Program-made: the position numbers and the translations under genes | The notes under the pieces: model-generated | What the model was told of the DNA's origin: nothing | Database searches by the model: none | What the model saw: only the letters and a program-made list of their open reading frames with translations | Assembly (NCBI GenBank): GCA_030597965.1 | Contig: JAUVQU010000062.1 | Location: forward strand, 1 to 11,731 | DNA length: 11,731 bases | Reading direction: 5' to 3' | From: Cellvibrionaceae bacterium | Lineage (GTDB): Bacteria; Pseudomonadota; Gammaproteobacteria; Pseudomonadales; Cellvibrionaceae | In this document: positions 1-7,629 of the stretch, one piece after another | Numbering within the stretch: position 1 is the first letter of the stretch | How the letters are laid out: the number at the start of each line of letters is the position of its first letter

Positions 1-235
1 AAATTTTCAGAAACTTACCGTTGTAGTCACCCAGCTGAGTCTCATCAATAGTGTGCCGGGCAATTTCTTCCGCCACACCTGACTGGCAACAGGACCATAC
101 CAGAGCAGTGATCAACTCATCGATCTGTTCCTGATTATAGGTTTCCAGAATCGCCTGCGCTTTACGGGCACGATCCATCATTTCAGCGATTTGACGACCG
201 TCATCGGTCATCTCAAGAAGGACTGGATTAGCCAT
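1..235 (-). CDS. CoA-acylating aldehyde dehydrogenase, N-terminal part (cut by window edge)
   Basis: The minus strand reads open from an ATG at 235 to the window edge, giving 78 residues and no stop. The protein begins MANPVLLEMTDDG, followed by RARKAQ, YNQEQIDEL and LGDYNGK. This resembles the N-terminal helical part of acylating aldehyde dehydrogenases: AdhE has a similar KAQ..(F/Y)TQEQVD stretch followed by a conserved helix. Such enzymes convert an aldehyde, NAD and CoA into acyl-CoA in the cytosol. The catalytic cysteine and the cofactor site lie outside the window, so the substrate (acetaldehyde, succinic semialdehyde, sulfoacetaldehyde or other) and any fused alcohol dehydrogenase domain cannot be judged. 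The start is supported by an AGAGG ribosome site about 8 bases upstream. The gene is divergent from ettA, and a strong dyad sits in its leader. Family assignment is from remembered sequence similarity and is moderately sure. Confidence 0.65.
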   Translation of the reverse strand, partial: MANPVLLEMTDDGRQIAEMMDRARKAQAILETYNQEQIDELITALVWSCCQSGVAEEIARHTIDETQLGDYNGKFLKI

Positions 236-252
236 GGGAACTACCTCTGTTG

Positions 253-275
253 TGATATCGAATGAGTCGATATCA
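253..275. promoter_or_regulatory. Perfect 9-bp inverted repeat, candidate operator
   Basis: TGATATCGA (253-261) and TCGATATCA (267-275) are perfect inverted copies separated by 5 bases. The dyad lies 17 bases upstream of the aldehyde dehydrogenase ATG on the minus strand, just outside its ribosome site. Arm length and spacing fit a dimeric repressor site, but no regulator gene is in the window. As an RNA hairpin it could also mask translation. Function is inferred. Confidence 0.5.
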
Positions 276-517
276 AATTTTTCATTGAAATCATGTCTGC
301 CGCCCTATTCTCGAAGCCACAAACATAGATAATTTAGCGGGGCATAGTATCACCCCGGCCCCAGGATTCAATTAACAATCTTGCGGCATTAATGGACTAT
401 GTTGCGCTTTAAGTAAAATAAGACGGCATTCTCCAAGGCTTGGCTAATCTTGCTCTAAATCACCCCCACGCTTACACTGGCGCCTCTATTTTTGACACTT
501 TATTAGCTGAGATCCTA

Positions 518-2182
518 ATGGCCCAATACGTATATTCCATGAACCGCGTAGGCAAAATTGTGCCCCCCAAGCGCGAGATTCTAAAAGATATTTCTCTATC
601 GTTTTTTCCCGGCGCAAAGATTGGCGTTTTAGGCCTTAACGGTTCCGGCAAATCGACCCTGCTGCGTATCATGGCGGGCGTGGATACCGACTATAACGGC
701 GAAGCCCGTCCTATGCCCGACATAAAAGTCGGCTATCTGTCTCAGGAACCAGAGCTGGATCCAAGCAAGGACGTGCGTGGTAACGTAGAAGATGGCGTGC
801 GCGAGGCTTTAGATGCACTCGCCGGTCTGGATCAGGTCTATGCCGACTACGCCGAACCCGATGCAGACTTCGATGCCCTGGCTAAAAAACAGGGCCGATT
901 TGAGGACGTCATCCATACCTGGGATGCCCACAATCTGGACCACAAACTGGAAACCGCCGCCGACGCCTTGCGCCTGCCACCTTGGGATGCGGATGTCGCC
1001 AAGCTGTCCGGAGGCGAGCGCCGTCGCGTAGCCCTGTGCCGCCTATTGCTGTCACGCCCGGACATGCTGTTACTCGATGAGCCCACCAACCACCTGGATG
1101 CCGAGAGCGTGTTCTGGCTGGAACGATTCCTGGTCGACTGTCCCGGCACAGTGGTCGCCATTACCCACGATCGTTATTTCCTCGACAACGCCGCCGGCTG
1201 GATTCTTGAACTCGACCGCGGCCACGGTATCCCTTACGAAGGCAACTACTCCAGCTGGCTGGAACAGAAAGAAGCACGCCTAGAGCAGGAAAAGCGCGGC
1301 GAAGCTTCTCATCAGAAAGCCGTTAAAGCCGAACTTGAATGGGTGCGTCAAAACCCGAAAGGCCGCCGCTCCAAAAACAAGGCACGCCTTGCCCGCTTTG
1401 AAGAAATGCAGTCACAGGAATTCCAGGCCCGCAACGAAACCAACGAAATTTACATCCCGCCCGGCGAACGCCTGGGCGACAAGGTGATTGAATTCCACAA
1501 TGTGTCCAAAGGTTATGGTGACCGAGCGCTGCTTAAAGATCTTAATCTCAGCATACCCAAAGGCGCTATTGTCGGTATTGTTGGCGGCAACGGTGCGGGT
1601 AAATCTACTCTCTTCCGTATGATCGCGGGCACAGAACAGCCCGATAGCGGCGAAATCGTAACGGGCGAAACCGTCAACCTGGCGTTTGTCGAACAGAGCC
1701 GTGATAGTTTGGACGACAACAAAACCGTCTGGGAAGAGATATCGGGTGGTTTGGATATTCTAAAAATTGGTAACTACGAAGTCAGCTCCCGCTCCTACGC
1801 GGGCCGCTTTAACTTTAAGGGCTCGGACCAGCAAAAACGCGTCGGCGACCTCTCCGGCGGTGAACGTGGCCGCCTGCATCTGGCCAACACCCTCAAACAG
1901 GGTGCCAACGTGTTACTGCTCGATGAACCGTCAAATGATTTGGACATTGAAACCCTGCGCGCTCTGGAAGAGGCCATGCTGTCATTCCCCGGCTGCGTCC
2001 TAGTAATATCACACGACCGCTGGTTCCTCGATCGCGTGGCCACACACATCCTCGCCTATGAGGGCGACAGTGAAGTGGTGTTCTTTGAAGGAAGCTACAC
2101 GGAGTATCACGAAGATCTGGTCGCCCGTAAAGGCGATGCCGCAAAACCTGAAAGGATGAAATATAAGCCTCTGAAAGACTAG
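518..2182 (+). CDS. ettA: Energy-dependent translational throttle protein EttA (ABC-F ATPase)
   Basis: EttA binds the ribosomal E site and gates entry of the 70S initiation complex into elongation according to the ATP/ADP ratio. The 554-residue protein has two ABC domains. The first has Walker A GLNGSGKST at 39-47, signature LSGGE at 163-167 and Walker B ending D187-E188. The second has Walker A at 356-364, LSGGE at 445-449 and Walker B ending D469-E470. The two catalytic glutamates fall at 188 and 470, the same numbers as in E. coli EttA, which supports the ATG at 518 (MAQYVYSMNRVGK). The Arm lies around 95-140, and the charged linker around 245-320 that contacts P-site tRNA is present. The second Walker A reads GGNGAGKST where E. 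coli has GPNGAGKST as I recall it, and the second Walker B reads DEPSND rather than DEPTND; both are mild. A GAG at 509-511 is a weak ribosome site. The gene appears monocistronic, with a terminator at 2461-2490. Confidence 0.96.
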   Translation: MAQYVYSMNRVGKIVPPKREILKDISLSFFPGAKIGVLGLNGSGKSTLLRIMAGVDTDYNGEARPMPDIKVGYLSQEPELDPSKDVRGNVEDGVREALDALAGLDQVYADYAEPDADFDALAKKQGRFEDVIHTWDAHNLDHKLETAADALRLPPWDADVAKLSGGERRRVALCRLLLSRPDMLLLDEPTNHLDAESVFWLERFLVDCPGTVVAITHDRYFLDNAAGWILELDRGHGIPYEGNYSSWLEQKEARLEQEKRGEASHQKAVKAELEWVRQNPKGRRSKNKARLARFEEMQSQEFQARNETNEIYIPPGERLGDKVIEFHNVSKGYGDRALLKDLNLSIPKGAIVGIVGGNGAGKSTLFRMIAGTEQPDSGEIVTGETVNLAFVEQSRDSLDDNKTVWEEISGGLDILKIGNYEVSSRSYAGRFNFKGSDQQKRVGDLSGGERGRLHLANTLKQGANVLLLDEPSNDLDIETLRALEEAMLSFPGCVLVISHDRWFLDRVATHILAYEGDSEVVFFEGSYTEYHEDLVARKGDAAKPERMKYKPLKD

Positions 2183-2235
2183 CGGGCGCATAAACAAAAA
2201 TGAATGGCTTGCTGGCTCTCAGCTTTCGCAGCCAT

Positions 2236-2388
2236 TCACGCCACCGAACTCGGCGGTATATTAGCGATGAGTTCGATCAGTTTTTATCGAGTGAGTTTTT
2301 TACGAAAAAGGGGTTGGTCTGAAGTATCACGATCAATCACATGAAAAGAAGACTGGCCTAAATCAATACCAAGTACTTTGATAAACAC
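2236..2388 (-). pseudogene. Decayed IS110-family transposase N-terminal fragment
   Basis: On the minus strand a GTG at 2388, preceded by a GGAAGA ribosome site, opens a frame reading VFIKVLGIDLGQSSFHVI, then DRD, then RKKLTR. This is the start of an IS110-family (DEDD) transposase; the D in GIDLG is the first catalytic aspartate. A TAA at 2286-2284 interrupts it. The same frame then continues with KLIELIANIPPSSVA, which is the next conserved block of the family, and stops at a TGA at 2238-2236. Beyond that the similarity fades, and the rest of a normal transposase (300 or more residues, with the C-terminal serine domain) is absent. It is therefore a truncated, stop-containing relic. It lies between the ettA stop and the hairpin terminator at 2461. 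I could not define element ends. Confidence 0.8.
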
Positions 2389-2460
2389 AATGATTCTTCC
2401 GCTTTTTGAATCTCACCCTCCAGCTTAGTCACTGGAAAGCGAAAGGAACCATCTCGTTAA

Positions 2461-2490
2461 GGCCGCGCTCACATGAGGGCGGCCTTTTTT
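2461..2490 (+). terminator. Rho-independent terminator, probably of ettA
   Basis: GGCCGC (2461-2466) pairs with GCGGCC (2479-2484). The stem is extended inward by CTC/GAG after one mismatch around an ACAT loop, and six T follow directly (2485-2490). The T-run is on the + strand side, so it fits transcripts from ettA, although it lies about 280 bases past the ettA stop with the transposase relic between. In the minus direction, after maeB, the stem is followed only by TTAACG, a poorer terminator. Confidence 0.75.
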
Positions 2491-2510
2491 CAGCACAGAA
2501 AATAAATCGT

Positions 2511-3773
2511 TTAGCAGTCTGCAACCGAACCCAATGGATACTGAGAAGGGTAAGGTAACCGAGCCACGCCAGTATCGACCGCCGCCTGCGCCACTGCCGC
2601 GGCCACTGCACCTAACAAACGATGATCCGTCGGCTTTGGCAAAATATATTCTCGACCGAAGCTCAATTCAACACCGCCATAGGCCGCCGTTACCGCCGCC
2701 GGCACCTCTTCTTTTGCCAGTCCACGGATAGCTTCTACAGCAGCCAATTTCATGGCGCTATTAATTTCTGTTGCGCGCACATCCAGTGTGCCGCGGAATA
2801 AGAATGGAAAGCACAGTACATTATTGACCTGATTGGGGTAGTCAGAACGACCCGTTGCCATAATCAAATCATCGCGAGCCCCATGGGCCAAAACAGGGCT
2901 TATTTCTGGATCAGGATTCGAGCAAGCAAAAACCACTGGGTCTGCTGCCATTGTTTTCAACTGATCAGCGGTGAGTAAGTTAGGCCCAGACACACCCAAG
3001 AATAAATCGGCACCCTTAATCGCATCACTTAAGGTACGGTCATCCGTTTTACGGGCAAACTCTTCTTTGTATTGATTCAGGTTATCGCGGCCTGCGTAGA
3101 TCACACCCTTACTGTCCAGCATTGTAATGTTTTCAAGCTGCACACCAGCATCCACCAGCAGATTACAGCAGGCATAAGCCGCCGCGCCAGCACCCAAGCA
3201 CACTAATTTAGCTTCGTTGATTTGCTTACCTTGAATTTCAAGAGCATTAAGCATTCCAGCCGCGGTTACAATGGCGGTGCCATGTTGATCATCGTGAAAA
3301 ATTGGAACGTCACAACGCTCAATTAACGTCTTTTCAATTTGGAAACACTGAGGAGCTTTAATATCTTCAAGATTAATTCCGCCATAGGTATTAGCAATGG
3401 CAGCAACAACATTAATAAATTCTTCCGGGCTTTCAGCTTCAACTTCAACATCTACGGAGTCAACTCCAGCGAAGCGCTTGAACAGTAAGCTCTTACCTTC
3501 CATCACAGGCTTGCTGGCAAGAGGACCTAAGTTCCCCAAGCCTAAGATAGCGCTACCATCAGTAATAACAGCAACCAAATTACCTTTAATGGTGTATTTA
3601 TAGGCGTCTTCAGGGTCTTTCGCGATCTCACGTACTGGCTCGGCAACACCAGGACTATAGGCAAGAGAGAGGTCCTCTTGGCTTTCTGCCGGTGTAGTTA
3701 ACTCAACACTGAGTTTGCCGGGCTTTGGAAACGCATGGTAATCCAAAGCTGCTTTTTTAAGTGAGTCAGACAT
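2511..3773 (-). CDS. maeB: NADP-type malic enzyme, short form
   Basis: This enzyme oxidatively decarboxylates L-malate to pyruvate and CO2 with reduction of NAD(P), supplying pyruvate and reducing power in the cytosol. The 420-residue protein starts MSDSLKKAALDYHAFPKPGK. It has the catalytic tyrosine Y39 in LAYSPGVAEP and the catalytic lysine K94 in PVMEGK. Metal-binding acids are E136-D137 and D161-D162 (FHDDQHGTA). The nucleotide-binding motif is GAGAAAYACC, near 195. E. coli MaeB is about 760 residues because of a C-terminal phosphotransacetylase-like domain; here the protein ends after the malic enzyme fold, as in the roughly 420-residue Pseudomonas form. The ATG at 3773 is preferred over in-frame starts further upstream because homologues begin with MSD. 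The ribosome site is weak (GGAA about 14 bases upstream). Cofactor preference (NAD or NADP) is taken from the family and not proven. The last codons read SVADC before a TAG-type end at 2511. Confidence 0.93.
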   Translation of the reverse strand: MSDSLKKAALDYHAFPKPGKLSVELTTPAESQEDLSLAYSPGVAEPVREIAKDPEDAYKYTIKGNLVAVITDGSAILGLGNLGPLASKPVMEGKSLLFKRFAGVDSVDVEVEAESPEEFINVVAAIANTYGGINLEDIKAPQCFQIEKTLIERCDVPIFHDDQHGTAIVTAAGMLNALEIQGKQINEAKLVCLGAGAAAYACCNLLVDAGVQLENITMLDSKGVIYAGRDNLNQYKEEFARKTDDRTLSDAIKGADLFLGVSGPNLLTADQLKTMAADPVVFACSNPDPEISPVLAHGARDDLIMATGRSDYPNQVNNVLCFPFLFRGTLDVRATEINSAMKLAAVEAIRGLAKEEVPAAVTAAYGGVELSFGREYILPKPTDHRLLGAVAAAVAQAAVDTGVARLPYPSQYPLGSVADC

Positions 3774-3827
3774 AGTTTTGACCGTTCCATTATTACTAAA
3801 TAGGTGCTCAATAGTTGGCAGGAGCGA

Positions 3828-3856
3828 AGAATACCGGAGGGATACTGTGCGCTCAA
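3828..3856 (-). promoter_or_regulatory. Candidate sigma-70 promoter for maeB
   Basis: On the minus strand TTGAGC (3856-3851) and TATTCT (3833-3828) are separated by 17 bases. Each hexamer matches four of six consensus positions. It would start transcription roughly 50 bases upstream of the maeB ATG. Position and spacing are good but the match is modest. Confidence 0.4.
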
Positions 3857-3937
3857 ACACTGAGGCAGGCTTAGATATGCTTTTTACTTACCCTACAGCC
3901 TATCCCTCAGGGCTTAAAAAGCCACTGAATTCTCACT

Positions 3938-3975
3938 AAAAAAAAAGCGCTGTCGATATCTCGCAGCGCTTTTTT
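3938..3975 (-). terminator. Hairpin terminator of rpmE, possibly bidirectional
   Basis: AGCGCTG (3946-3952) pairs with CAGCGCT (3964-3970) around an 11-base loop. An A-run at 3938-3946 lies on one side and a T-run at 3970-3975 on the other. Read on the minus strand it gives a GC stem followed by nine T, about 25 bases past the rpmE stop. It would also work in the + direction, where no gene enters. A smaller perfect hairpin, GGCTT AAA AAGCC, follows at 3911-3923. Confidence 0.85.
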
Positions 3976-3997
3976 CGTACCGCAAAAAGTAATTAAA

Positions 3998-4216
3998 TTA
4001 CTTAGCAGCACCGATACGACTACCGAAACGCTTCTTAAAGCGGTCAACACGACCACCAGAGCTTGCTTGCTTCTGCTTGCCCGTGTAGAACGGGTGACAG
4101 GCTTCACATACATCCAAGTGGATGGCAGTTGCCTTAGTAGAACCGGTTTCAATGACGTTACCGCAACTACAAGTTGCAGTCAGTACGCCGTAATTTGGGT
4201 GGATATCAGCTTTCAT
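3998..4216 (-). CDS. rpmE: 50S ribosomal protein L31, zinc-binding (C+) form
   Basis: L31 is a small protein of the large ribosomal subunit that contributes to the bridge between the subunits. The 72-residue product begins MKADIHPNYG and carries C16-x-C18 and C37-x-x-C40, the four-cysteine zinc site of the C+ paralogue. HPFYTGKQK and GGRVDRFKKRF, which are standard for L31, follow. The length matches E. coli (70). An AAAGGCG ribosome site lies about 7 bases before the ATG. The gene is divergent from priA, as is common in gammaproteobacteria, and has its own promoter and terminator. Zinc-dependent paralogue exchange (C+ against C-) is known for the family, but no Zur-like site was recognised here. 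Confidence 0.97.
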   Translation of the reverse strand: MKADIHPNYGVLTATCSCGNVIETGSTKATAIHLDVCEACHPFYTGKQKQASSGGRVDRFKKRFGSRIGAAK

Positions 4217-4308
4217 GGTTATCGCCTTTCTATTGTCGTGCCGCCACTCGATCTTGTGCCGAGCACCGCACTAAGGTTAATCTAGCGGGCTAAAAATTCA
4301 GACGGCGC

Positions 4309-4336
4309 ATACTACCAGAACCTAGCCGCTACGCAA
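4309..4336 (-). promoter_or_regulatory. Candidate sigma-70 promoter for rpmE
   Basis: The minus strand has TTGCGT (4336-4331), a 16-base spacer and TAGTAT (4314-4309), about 90 bases upstream of the rpmE ATG. The hexamers are reasonable matches, and the location in the rpmE-priA divergent gap is right. Confidence 0.45.
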
Positions 4337-4405
4337 GACTATTGAACATTTTTTCATCAATAACTGGCCTGAGCCAAAAAAAACACCAGGATACCGAAGC
4401 CAAAT

Positions 4406-6652
4406 ATGCCAGCCATCCTCTCTGTTGCCCTGCCTACGCCGCTGCGCAAGCATTTTGACTACCTGCCTCCAAGTGCGGGAACGCCGCAAATAGGATGTCG
4501 GGTTCAGGTGCCTTTTGGCCGCCAAATTCTCATAGGCGTCATCACTGGCATCTCAAACATCGAAGATCGAGATAAATCAGCACCGAGCGTTGGTCAGCTC
4601 AAACCTGCTCTCTCACTACTGGATGAGCAACCCCTGTTGCCCCAAAATATAATGACGCTGTGCCTTTGGGCGGCCAACTATTATCAACACGCCCTTGGAG
4701 ACATTATCAACACAGCCCTGCCCGCCGGGCTTAGAGCCGGAGACCCCGCTGTTCTGCCAGAAGAAACCATCTGGTCGCTGACAACTAAAGGACTCAATAC
4801 ACAACCAGACACACTAAAGCGCGCACCAAAACAGGCTGCGACATTACGACAACTACAATCATTAAGCGCACCAGTAACCGGCTCAATAACGAGCGAGGCA
4901 ACCACTGCCATCGGCCCCGACGAAATAGCGACTTTTAATATTGATCGCAAGATAATTAAACGTCTAGAGGAAAAGCAACTACTCACTTCAACAACAGAAA
5001 TTCCAAGACCCAACAGGCCAGAGCTATTGCTCAATGAGCCCAGGTTAAACCTTAACGACGAACAGCACACGGCACTCAACGCCATAGCATTCGGGAAATT
5101 TGGTACGCATCTCCTCTATGGCACAACCGGCAGCGGTAAAACCGAGGTGTATATGCAGGCAATAGAAACGGTGCTCAACAAGGGGCAGCAAGCACTAATA
5201 CTCATTCCTGAAATTGGCCTCACGCCTCAATTACTCAACCGCTTTAGGGCACGCTTTAATCGTCCACTAGCCCTACACCATTCCGGACTTAGTGATGGCG
5301 AACGCAAAAATAATTGGCTTAGAGCTAAAGCTGGGCACATAGATATTGTAATAGGCACCCGCTCCGCCGTGTTCACCCCACTGCCCAATCCCGGCATCAT
5401 CATCATTGATGAAGAGCACGACATTTCATTTAAGCAGCAGGACAGCTTTCGATATTCCGCCCGTGACCTCGCGGCCATCCGCGCACAAAACCTGAATATC
5501 CCGCTGATATTAGGCAGCGCCACACCCTCGCTGGAAAGCTTTCACAATGCAGAACAGGGGCGCTATCAGTTATTAAGACTTCATGCTCGAGCCGGGCAAG
5601 CGCAGGCACCTAATATACAAGTGCTGGACATCCGCAAAGAAAAACTCAATAACGGAATTTCCAGACAGGCCATCAATAGCATTGCCGCCACACTGAACAG
5701 GAGTGAGCAGGCGCTGGTATTCATTAATCGCCGGGGCTTTGCTCCCACATTAATGTGCCATGATTGTGGCTGGGTAGCCCAGTGCCCCCACTGTGATGCC
5801 CGCCTGACCGTTCACCAATACCCCAATCATCTGCATTGCCATCACTGCGACTACCAACATCCGCTAATAACCCGATGCCTGCAATGCCACAGCAAAGAAT
5901 TACACTGTCTTGGGCAAGGCAGTGTGCGCACAGAGCAGTGCTTACAGGAGTTATTCACGGACACACCCGTGATTCGTGTTGATCGTGACTCCACCCGCCG
6001 CAAAAACGCCATGCAAGACATCATGGACCAGGTTAACAGCGGAAAGCCCTGTATCTTGGTGGGCACGCAAATGCTGGCAAAGGGCCACCACTTCCCTAAT
6101 GTTACGCTGGTGGTCATCCTGGACGCCGACAACGGCCTGTTCAGCAGCGACTTCCGCGGCCCCGAGCGCACAGGGCAATTATTACTGCAAGTATCCGGAC
6201 GGGCGGGGCGGGCTGAAAAGCCCGGTCACGTACTCATCCAAACCCATTTATGCGATCACCCATTGCTTACCACGCTGCTGGAAAATGGCTACAGCGCCTT
6301 TATGCACCAAATTTTGCAAGAGCGGCAACTAGGGCAAATGCCCCCCTTTCAATACATTGCCTTACTCCGCGCCGAGGCAAAGTTTGGACAACACGCCGTC
6401 GACTTCCTGCAAACAGCTCGTCAACTGGCGGAGCAAATACAGCCGTCAACACCTCAACTGCAATATCTTGGACCACTCCCGGCGCCCATGGAACGCCGCA
6501 ATCAACGGTTCCGCTTCCAGCTACAAATCAAAGCCGAAAGTCGCGGCCAATTACATCAGCTATTACAGCCCCTGATTTCTGAACTGGATAAACTTCCACA
6601 AAAAAACAGGGTTCGCTGGTCAGTGGACATAGATCCTCTGGACATGAATTAA
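4406..6652 (+). CDS. priA: Primosomal protein N', replication restart helicase PriA
   Basis: PriA recognises stalled or repaired forks and reloads DnaB through the primosome; it is a 3'-5' superfamily 2 helicase. The 748-residue protein (E. coli 732) starts MPAILSVALPTPLRKHFDYL, the 3'-OH-binding N-terminal domain. Then come Walker A GTTGSGKT at 239-246 and the DEEH box at 335-338. Eight cysteines form two zinc sites between C451 and C494 (CHDCGW, CPHCD, CHHCD, CLQCHS). The C-terminal helicase motifs GTQMLAKGHHFPNV and QVSGRAGRAEKPG complete the set. All key residues are present. The ATG at 4406 gives the expected N-terminus; GAAG at 4396-4399 is a modest ribosome site. The stop is TAA at 6650-6652. 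In Pseudomonas argS follows, as I recall it; here a non-coding palindromic element follows. Confidence 0.97.
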   Translation: MPAILSVALPTPLRKHFDYLPPSAGTPQIGCRVQVPFGRQILIGVITGISNIEDRDKSAPSVGQLKPALSLLDEQPLLPQNIMTLCLWAANYYQHALGDIINTALPAGLRAGDPAVLPEETIWSLTTKGLNTQPDTLKRAPKQAATLRQLQSLSAPVTGSITSEATTAIGPDEIATFNIDRKIIKRLEEKQLLTSTTEIPRPNRPELLLNEPRLNLNDEQHTALNAIAFGKFGTHLLYGTTGSGKTEVYMQAIETVLNKGQQALILIPEIGLTPQLLNRFRARFNRPLALHHSGLSDGERKNNWLRAKAGHIDIVIGTRSAVFTPLPNPGIIIIDEEHDISFKQQDSFRYSARDLAAIRAQNLNIPLILGSATPSLESFHNAEQGRYQLLRLHARAGQAQAPNIQVLDIRKEKLNNGISRQAINSIAATLNRSEQALVFINRRGFAPTLMCHDCGWVAQCPHCDARLTVHQYPNHLHCHHCDYQHPLITRCLQCHSKELHCLGQGSVRTEQCLQELFTDTPVIRVDRDSTRRKNAMQDIMDQVNSGKPCILVGTQMLAKGHHFPNVTLVVILDADNGLFSSDFRGPERTGQLLLQVSGRAGRAEKPGHVLIQTHLCDHPLLTTLLENGYSAFMHQILQERQLGQMPPFQYIALLRAEAKFGQHAVDFLQTARQLAEQIQPSTPQLQYLGPLPAPMERRNQRFRFQLQIKAESRGQLHQLLQPLISELDKLPQKNRVRWSVDIDPLDMN

Positions 6653-6679
6653 CCATCAAGAAATTATGCACAATATCTG

Positions 6680-6778
6680 TAACTGCTCAGATTGCCTCAG
6701 AGCAAGGCGAAAAATGTGATTTTACAAGTGTAAATGACCATTTTTACCAAAAGTAAGGCCTACGAAGGCACGCAGTTA
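6680..6778. repeat. MITE-like palindromic element
   Basis: This stretch is bounded by inverted TAACTGC (6680-6686) and GCAGTTA (6772-6778). Nested inside are AAAAATG (6710-6716) with CATTTTT (6739-6745), and at the centre TTTACA-AG-TGTAAA (6721-6734). From 6710 to 6745 the two halves match at 13 of 17 positions around a 2-base centre. The outer parts carry GCCT/AGGC-type pairs. No long open frame is present. Size (about 99 bp), inverted ends and a non-coding interior fit a miniature inverted-repeat element or another dispersed palindromic repeat; a copy elsewhere is needed to prove it. No second copy is seen in the window. Confidence 0.55.
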
Positions 6779-6891
6779 TGAGGTAATACGGACGCCATCT
6801 GAATATTTACCAAACCAAAAACCTAAAACTTACCCCTAAGGTCAAGTACAATAGCCACCTGAACATAAGACACCCATCCAAAAGAATTGAT

Positions 6892-7473
6892 ATGAGCCGA
6901 GACTTCGTTAAAAAATCTGCCCCCAAAAACAAGAAAAAGACGGTAAAGAAAAAGGCAGTAAAAAAGAACAAGTCTCAAATCCCCGCCTGGGCCTGGCTGT
7001 TTATCGGCGTTATTCTAGGTGCGTTTATTATGTTTCTGACCCACCTTTCAGATATTGCGCCGAGTAAAACCTCCGGCACGGCAACGCCCACACAAGAACA
7101 AGCGTCAGACCCTACTTCAATAGAACAGAAGCAAATACCTAAACCCCGCTTTGATTTCTACAAACTATTAAAAGAGTCCGAAGTTGTCGTGCGGGACTCG
7201 GCACCCCATATAAAAGCAACGACCACGACTCAATCCGAAGACTACCTATTGCAAGTTGGCTCCTTTAAAACAGAAGCTGACGCTGATAGATTACGCGCCG
7301 AATTGATTTTACTGAATCTCGAAACAAACATTGAAAGAGTCACTGTACGCAACGGTGAAACCTGGCATCGCGTATTAGTAGGCCCTTATCAAATCCATTC
7401 CAAAATGGCGGAAGCTCGCAAGGTCCTTGTATCCAACGATATTAATCCCCTGCTACTCAAGCGAAAAAACTAA
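6892..7473 (+). CDS. ftsN: FtsN-like cell division protein with SPOR domain
   Basis: This is a bitopic inner-membrane protein of 193 residues. Residues 1-28 are a lysine-rich cytoplasmic tail, and about 31-52 (PAWAWLFIGVILGAFIMFL) form the membrane segment. Next comes a polar Pro/Thr/Gln linker. FDFYKLL at 87-93 resembles a block I recall from short FtsN-like proteins. A SPOR domain (about 117-190, YLLQVGSF...RVLVGPY) should bind denuded glycan strands at the septum. The position just upstream of hslVU is that of ftsN in E. coli and of the SPOR gene in Pseudomonas. The protein is much shorter than E. coli FtsN (about 319), as in Pseudomonas-type proteins. FtsN activates septal wall synthesis through FtsQLB/FtsA; that role is inferred from topology and synteny. 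A TACAAT (6847-6852) may be its -10 box but lacks a clear -35. It could be another SPOR protein. Confidence 0.8.
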   Translation: MSRDFVKKSAPKNKKKTVKKKAVKKNKSQIPAWAWLFIGVILGAFIMFLTHLSDIAPSKTSGTATPTQEQASDPTSIEQKQIPKPRFDFYKLLKESEVVVRDSAPHIKATTTTQSEDYLLQVGSFKTEADADRLRAELILLNLETNIERVTVRNGETWHRVLVGPYQIHSKMAEARKVLVSNDINPLLLKRKN

Positions 7474-7521
7474 ACGCTCATACATAGTGAGCCCTTTCCA
7501 CGGAAGCTAATTTCGATTTCT

Positions 7522-7569
7522 GGCACCAAAAGTAGGCGCTTCTAAGCCAGTACGTTTTTCCTCGGTGCC
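7522..7569. repeat. Hairpin-forming repeat, copy 1 (upstream of hslV)
   Basis: The 15 bases GGCACCAAAAGTAGG at 7522-7536 recur exactly at 9636-9650, so the pair flanks hslVU. In this copy GGCACC (7522-7527) can pair with GGTGCC (7564-7569). Inside it AAAA/TTTT, GTA/TAC and GGC/GCC can stack around GCTTCTAA. A short CCCC-TTGT-GGGG hairpin follows at 7569-7580. This may be a dispersed palindromic (REP-like) unit or a weak terminator after the SPOR gene. Confidence 0.5.
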
Positions 7570-7629
7570 CCCTTGTGGGGTAAACGCAGCCTGGGAGTGA
7601 AATAACTGTCGTGTAAAGATCTCATAGTA

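Noticed and set aside
440..517. In-frame TTG giving EttA 26 extra N-terminal residues
   Set aside because: The ATG at 518 gives the family N-terminus and places the catalytic glutamates at 188 and 470 as in E. coli. The extension has no family counterpart.
847..1161. Long frames antisense to or overlapping ettA
   Set aside because: Composition reflects codon shadowing of EttA; no ribosome site or family.
2429..2611. Small minus-strand frame over the 3' end of maeB
   Set aside because: It overlaps maeB and the terminator and has no recognisable features.
3774..3860. Upstream in-frame start adding 29 residues to MaeB
   Set aside because: Malic enzymes of this type start at MSD; the extension overlaps the predicted promoter.
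3907..4152. 81-residue minus-strand frame overlapping rpmE
   Set aside because: It runs through the rpmE terminator and overlaps rpmE in another frame; no recognisable family.
6653..6891. A hidden argS fragment or tRNA gene in the priA-ftsN gap
   Set aside because: No ArgS motifs (HIGH-type or KMSKS-type) in any frame and no cloverleaf; only the palindromic element is seen.
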